A stretch of 64,000 nt of DNA from Alloalcanivorax balearicus MACL04. Its GTDB lineage: Bacteria; Pseudomonadota; Gammaproteobacteria; Pseudomonadales; Alcanivoracaceae. The notes beneath the pieces were generated by a model. It was not told the DNA's origin. It saw only the letters and a program-made list of their open reading frames with translations, and searched no databases. Position numbers and translations under genes: made by a program. Location of the stretch: positions 62,001-126,000 of the forward strand of contig NZ_ARXS01000002.1 of the NCBI RefSeq assembly GCF_025532145.1, given 5' to 3'. Of the stretch, positions 60,876 through 64,000 are shown piece after piece. Positions within the stretch are counted from its first letter, which is position 1; the number at the start of each line of letters is the position of its first letter.

Positions 60876-62162
60876 CTAGTTCTGTTCCCGGGCCACGGCG
60901 CGATAGCCGATATCGGTACGGTGGTAGGCGTCTTTCCAGGAAATCCTGGCAACCCCCTGGTAAGCGTTGCGTTGCGCGTCGGCTACGCTGTCACCCAGGG
61001 CGGTGACACAGAGTACCCGCCCGCCGTTGGTGACCACCTGGCCGCCCTGCTCACGGGTGCCGGCGTGGAACACTTTCACCAGATCGGAATCGGCCTGGTC
61101 CAGCCCTTCGATGGCGTCCCCTTTGTCGTAGTCATCCGGGTAGCCACCGGCGGCCAGCACCACGCCCAGTGCCGGGCGCGGGTCCCATTGGGCTTCCACC
61201 TGGTCCAGGCGGCGATCCAGGGCCGCCTGGCAGAGCCCGGCCAGATCCGATTGCAGACGCAGCATGATCGGCTGGGTTTCCGGGTCGCCGAAACGGCAGT
61301 TGTACTCGATCACCTTGGGCTGGCCGGTGGCGTCGATCATCAGACCCGCGTATAGGAAACCGGTATAGGGCATGCCTTCCGCGGCCATGCCGGCCACGGT
61401 GGGACGAATCACCTGATCCATGATGCGCTGGTACACTTCGTCGCTGACCACCGGCGCCGGCGAATAGGCGCCCATACCGCCGGTATTGGGGCCGGTATCG
61501 CCGTCGCCCACTCGTTTGTGGTCCTGGCTGGTGGCCATCGGCAGGATGTGCTCGCCGTCGGCCATGACGATGAAGCTGGCTTCCTCGCCGTCGAGAAACT
61601 CTTCCACCACCACGCGGTGGCCGGCGTCACCGAAACGGTTGCCGGCGAGCATGTCGCGCACCGCGTCTTCCGCCTCTTGCAGCGTCATGGCGACGATCAC
61701 GCCTTTGCCGGCGGCCAGGCCGTCGGCCTTGATCACGATCGGCGCGCCCTGTTCACGAACGTAGGCCAGGGCTTCGTCCACATCAGTGAAGTTGCCGTAA
61801 GCGGCGGTGGGGATCCGGTGGCGAGCGAGAAAATCCTTGGTGAAAGCCTTGGAGCCCTCCAATTGAGCGGCGGCCTTGCTCGGGCCGAAGCAGCGCAGGC
61901 CGCGTTCCTGGAAGTAATCCACCACGCCCGCCACCAGCGGTGCTTCCGGACCGACGATGGTCAGAGCCACCTGCTCGCGCTCAGCCAGGTCAGCCAGGGC
62001 CGGCAGATCAAGCACGTCCACCGCCACGTTTTCCAGCTTGGCTTCGCGGGCGGTGCCGGCATTGCCCGGCGCCACCAGCACTTTTTCCACGTGCTCCGGC
62101 TGGGCCACTTTCCAGGCCAGGGCGTGTTCACGGCCGCCGGAACCGATGATCAGAACTTTCAT
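60876..62162 (-). CDS. purD: Phosphoribosylamine-glycine ligase
   Basis: A 428-residue ATP-grasp enzyme for the second step of purine synthesis. Motifs are IGSGGREHALAWK, FGPSKAAAQLEGSKAFTKDF, IVIKADGLAAGKGVIVA, SFIVMADGEHILPMATSQDHKR (split 205-226), GGMGAYSP and EYNCRFGDPETQ. It follows purH by 24 bases, forming the conserved fis-purH-purD order. Confidence 0.98.
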   Translation of the reverse strand: MKVLIIGSGGREHALAWKVAQPEHVEKVLVAPGNAGTAREAKLENVAVDVLDLPALADLAEREQVALTIVGPEAPLVAGVVDYFQERGLRCFGPSKAAAQLEGSKAFTKDFLARHRIPTAAYGNFTDVDEALAYVREQGAPIVIKADGLAAGKGVIVAMTLQEAEDAVRDMLAGNRFGDAGHRVVVEEFLDGEEASFIVMADGEHILPMATSQDHKRVGDGDTGPNTGGMGAYSPAPVVSDEVYQRIMDQVIRPTVAGMAAEGMPYTGFLYAGLMIDATGQPKVIEYNCRFGDPETQPIMLRLQSDLAGLCQAALDRRLDQVEAQWDPRPALGVVLAAGGYPDDYDKGDAIEGLDQADSDLVKVFHAGTREQGGQVVTNGGRVLCVTALGDSVADAQRNAYQGVARISWKDAYHRTDIGYRAVAREQN

Positions 62163-62186
62163 CCGTGTGTCTCCGTTGCTGGCCGG

Positions 62187-63755
62187 TTAGTGACGGAAGT
62201 GCCGCATGCCGGTGAAGACCATGGCCATGTCCGCCTCGTCGGCGGCGGCGATGACTTCCTCGTCGCGGATCGATCCGCCCGGCTGAATCACACAGCGGAT
62301 GCCGTTCTCGGCGGCGTTGTCGATGCCGTCGCGGAACGGGAAGAAGGCGTCGGACGCCATCACCGAGCCTTTCACTTCCAGGCCGGCGTGTTCCGCCTTG
62401 ATGGCGGCGATGCGGGCGGAGTTCACCCGGCTCATCTGACCGGCGCCAACACCCACGGTCTGCCGGTTTTTGGCATAGACGATGGCGTTGGATTTGACGA
62501 ACTTGGCGACCTTCCAGGCGAAGATCAGGTCGTGCATCTCGGCTTCCGTCGGCGCCCGCTTGGTGACCACTTTCAGATCCCCCTCGGTGATCATGCCGAC
62601 GTCCCGGTCCTGCACCAGCAGGCCACCGTTGACCCGCTTGTAGTCCAGGCCACTGCTCGCCGGACCGCTGATCTCGCCGCACACCAGCACGCGCACGTTC
62701 TTCTTGGCGGCGGTGACGGCAAGGGCTTCCTCGCTTACCGCGGGCGCGATGATCACTTCCACGAACTGGCGGTCGACGATCGCCCTGGCGGTGTCCGCGT
62801 CCAGTTCACGGTTGAACGCGATGATGCCGCCGAAGGCGGATTCCGGATCGGTCTGGAAAGCCAGCTCATAGGCCTTGCCGATGCCGTCCAGGCTCACCGA
62901 CACGCCGCAAGGATTGGCGTGCTTGACGATCACGCAGGCCGGCTTGGTGAACGACTTGACGCATTCCAGCGCGGCATCGGTATCGGCGATGTTGTTGTAG
63001 CTCAGTTCCTTGCCCTGCAACTGGCGGGAGGTGGCCACGGACGCCTGGGCAGGTTGCCGCTCGGTGTAGAACGCCGCCTTCTGGTGCGGGTTCTCGCCGT
63101 AGCGCATTTCCTGGGCTTTGACGAAATTCAGATTGATGGTGCGCGGGAAGTCGGCGCTGCCGTTGCCGACCCGGCGGCCAAAGTAGTTGGCGATGGCGCT
63201 GTCGTAGGCGGCGGTGTGCTCGAACGCCTTGATCGCCAGATCGAAGCGCAACCCATCGGACAAGGCGCCACTGTTGGCGTCCATGTCCTCCAGCACGCGG
63301 GCGTAGTCGCCGGCGTCGGTGACGATGCCCACATGGGCATTGTTCTTGGCCGCGGAGCGCACCATGGTGGGACCGCCGATATCGATGTTCTCGATGGCGT
63401 CTTCCAGGCTGCAATCCGGGTTGGCGACGGTCTGCTCGAAGGGGTAGAGGTTCACCACCACCAGATCAATGGGCTGGATGTGATTGTCCGCCATGACCTG
63501 ATCATCCTGGCCGCGCCGGCCAAGGATGCCACCGTGCACTTTGGGGTGCAGGGTTTTCACCCGTCCGTCCATCATTTCCGGGAAGCCGGTGTAATCGGAT
63601 ACTTCGCGAACGGTGATGCCGGCCTCCTGGATGGCACGAAAAGTGCCACCCGTGGAGAGCAGTTCCACGCCCCGATCGGCCAGGGCCCGGGCGAAGTCGA
63701 CAATACCGGTTTTATCGGAAACGCTGATCAGCGCGCGTTCTACCACCTTGCTCAT
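62187..63755 (-). CDS. purH: Bifunctional AICAR transformylase/IMP cyclohydrolase
   Basis: A 522-residue enzyme of the last two purine steps. The N-terminal cyclohydrolase has [27 protein letters not shown], and [17 protein letters not shown]. The transformylase half has the catalytic [10 protein letters not shown] and [14 protein letters not shown], and ends with the conserved [18 protein letters not shown] 63755 was chosen over a longer frame because AGGTGA lies upstream and it fits the family start. Confidence 0.98.
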   Translation of the reverse strand: MSKVVERALISVSDKTGIVDFARALADRGVELLSTGGTFRAIQEAGITVREVSDYTGFPEMMDGRVKTLHPKVHGGILGRRGQDDQVMADNHIQPIDLVVVNLYPFEQTVANPDCSLEDAIENIDIGGPTMVRSAAKNNAHVGIVTDAGDYARVLEDMDANSGALSDGLRFDLAIKAFEHTAAYDSAIANYFGRRVGNGSADFPRTINLNFVKAQEMRYGENPHQKAAFYTERQPAQASVATSRQLQGKELSYNNIADTDAALECVKSFTKPACVIVKHANPCGVSVSLDGIGKAYELAFQTDPESAFGGIIAFNRELDADTARAIVDRQFVEVIIAPAVSEEALAVTAAKKNVRVLVCGEISGPASSGLDYKRVNGGLLVQDRDVGMITEGDLKVVTKRAPTEAEMHDLIFAWKVAKFVKSNAIVYAKNRQTVGVGAGQMSRVNSARIAAIKAEHAGLEVKGSVMASDAFFPFRDGIDNAAENGIRCVIQPGGSIRDEEVIAAADEADMAMVFTGMRHFRH

Positions 63756-63884
63756 GGGAGAGTCACCTTTGGTGACGCTTGCACGCCGACACGCTACACG
63801 CTTGCACGCCTGGTGTGGAGCAGCGGAGCGGGGTTTGTCAGTTGCGTGCCAGCGTGTTGCGTGTTGCGTGTTAGCGATACTCAA

Positions 63885-63910
63885 TAAAAAAGGGCAGTCT
63901 GAACTGCCCT
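63885..63910 (-). terminator. Rho-independent terminator after fis
   Basis: AGGGCAGT (63891-63898) pairs perfectly with ACTGCCCT (63903-63910) around a 4-base loop, and on the minus strand a T-run (A-run at 63885-63890) follows. It separates fis from purH, so purH probably has its own promoter in 63756-63885 or depends on read-through. Confidence 0.88.
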
Positions 63911-63928
63911 CGGCATTCTGGGTTATCC

Positions 63929-64000
63929 TTACAGCAAACCGTACTGCTTGAGTTTCTTACGCAGAGTCCCGCGGTTCAGGCCCAGTAACTCAGCGGCCTT
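63929..64000 (-). CDS. fis: DNA-binding protein Fis, C-terminal part
   Basis: The last 24 codons of fis read [20 protein letters not shown] then GLL and stop, the exact recognition-helix ending of the nucleoid protein Fis, which shapes DNA and activates rRNA transcription. The N-terminus lies beyond the window. The fis-purH-purD order supports the call. Confidence 0.93.
   Translation of the reverse strand, partial: KAAELLGLNRGTLRKKLKQYGLL

Noticed and set aside
61518-63887. 789-codon open frame on the plus strand opposite purD and purH
   Set aside because: It reads antisense through two well-supported purine genes; the His/Gly/Val-rich translation is typical of the mirror frame of GC-rich genes and has no family match.

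Overview
The window is a stretch of chromosome from a high-GC gammaproteobacterium. Gene order and protein features fit an oil-degrading, Alcanivorax-like or Pseudomonas-like marine lineage: the rpsU-yqeY-dnaG-rpoD block, lptD-surA-pdxA-ksgA-apaG-apaH followed by amgK-murU, a Vfr-type CRP, fis-purH-purD, and several families of palindromic intergenic repeats. The genus is inference; no 16S or marker search was possible.

Layout. 1-4184: a DUF808 membrane protein, an acyl-CoA-synthetase/enoyl-CoA-hydratase pair, an AhpD-like protein, and the C-terminal stub of an AraC regulator. 4442-5456: an IS3-family element with a damaged transposase, which cuts the AraC gene. 5457-9703: an AT-rich island holding a two-gene operon, an AAA+ ATPase followed by a large cytoplasmic subtilisin-like protease, abutting the 3' end of a tRNA-Ile(CAU). 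9704-20776: core information genes (rpoD, dnaG with an apparent frameshift, yqeY, rpsU, tsaD, plsY) and pterin/tRNA genes (folB, folK, a PTR1-like reductase, cca). 21147-27175: nitronate monooxygenase and the stress cluster prkA-yeaH-spoVR. 27445-34076: the lptD...apaH operon. 34250-37965: cell-wall recycling kinase and uridylyltransferase (amgK, murU), rpe, a DMT transporter and an NlpC/P60 lipoprotein. 37966-41359: HxlR regulator with an Old Yellow Enzyme gene, and an MFS transporter. 41466-48280: cyoABCD quinol oxidase, SURF1 and a RegB/RegA redox two-component pair. 48442-52693: trp promoter, leader peptide, attenuator and trpEGDC. 52852-59867: vfr, osmC-like, speD, coq7, and an overlapping pair of a hybrid sensor protein and a cyclic-nucleotide/rhodanese protein. 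60066-64000: TauE-type transporter, purD, purH and the end of fis.

The most interesting region is the AAA-subtilase island. Its base composition is unlike its neighbours, it sits between a tRNA and a transposon scar, and its two genes are 8 bases apart. That layout fits an ATPase-gated intracellular protease, possibly for defence against phage, but the sequence alone does not prove a function. Other points worth checking are the dnaG frameshift, a hybrid kinase whose ATP-binding domain has lost its catalytic motifs, and three families of structured intergenic repeats.
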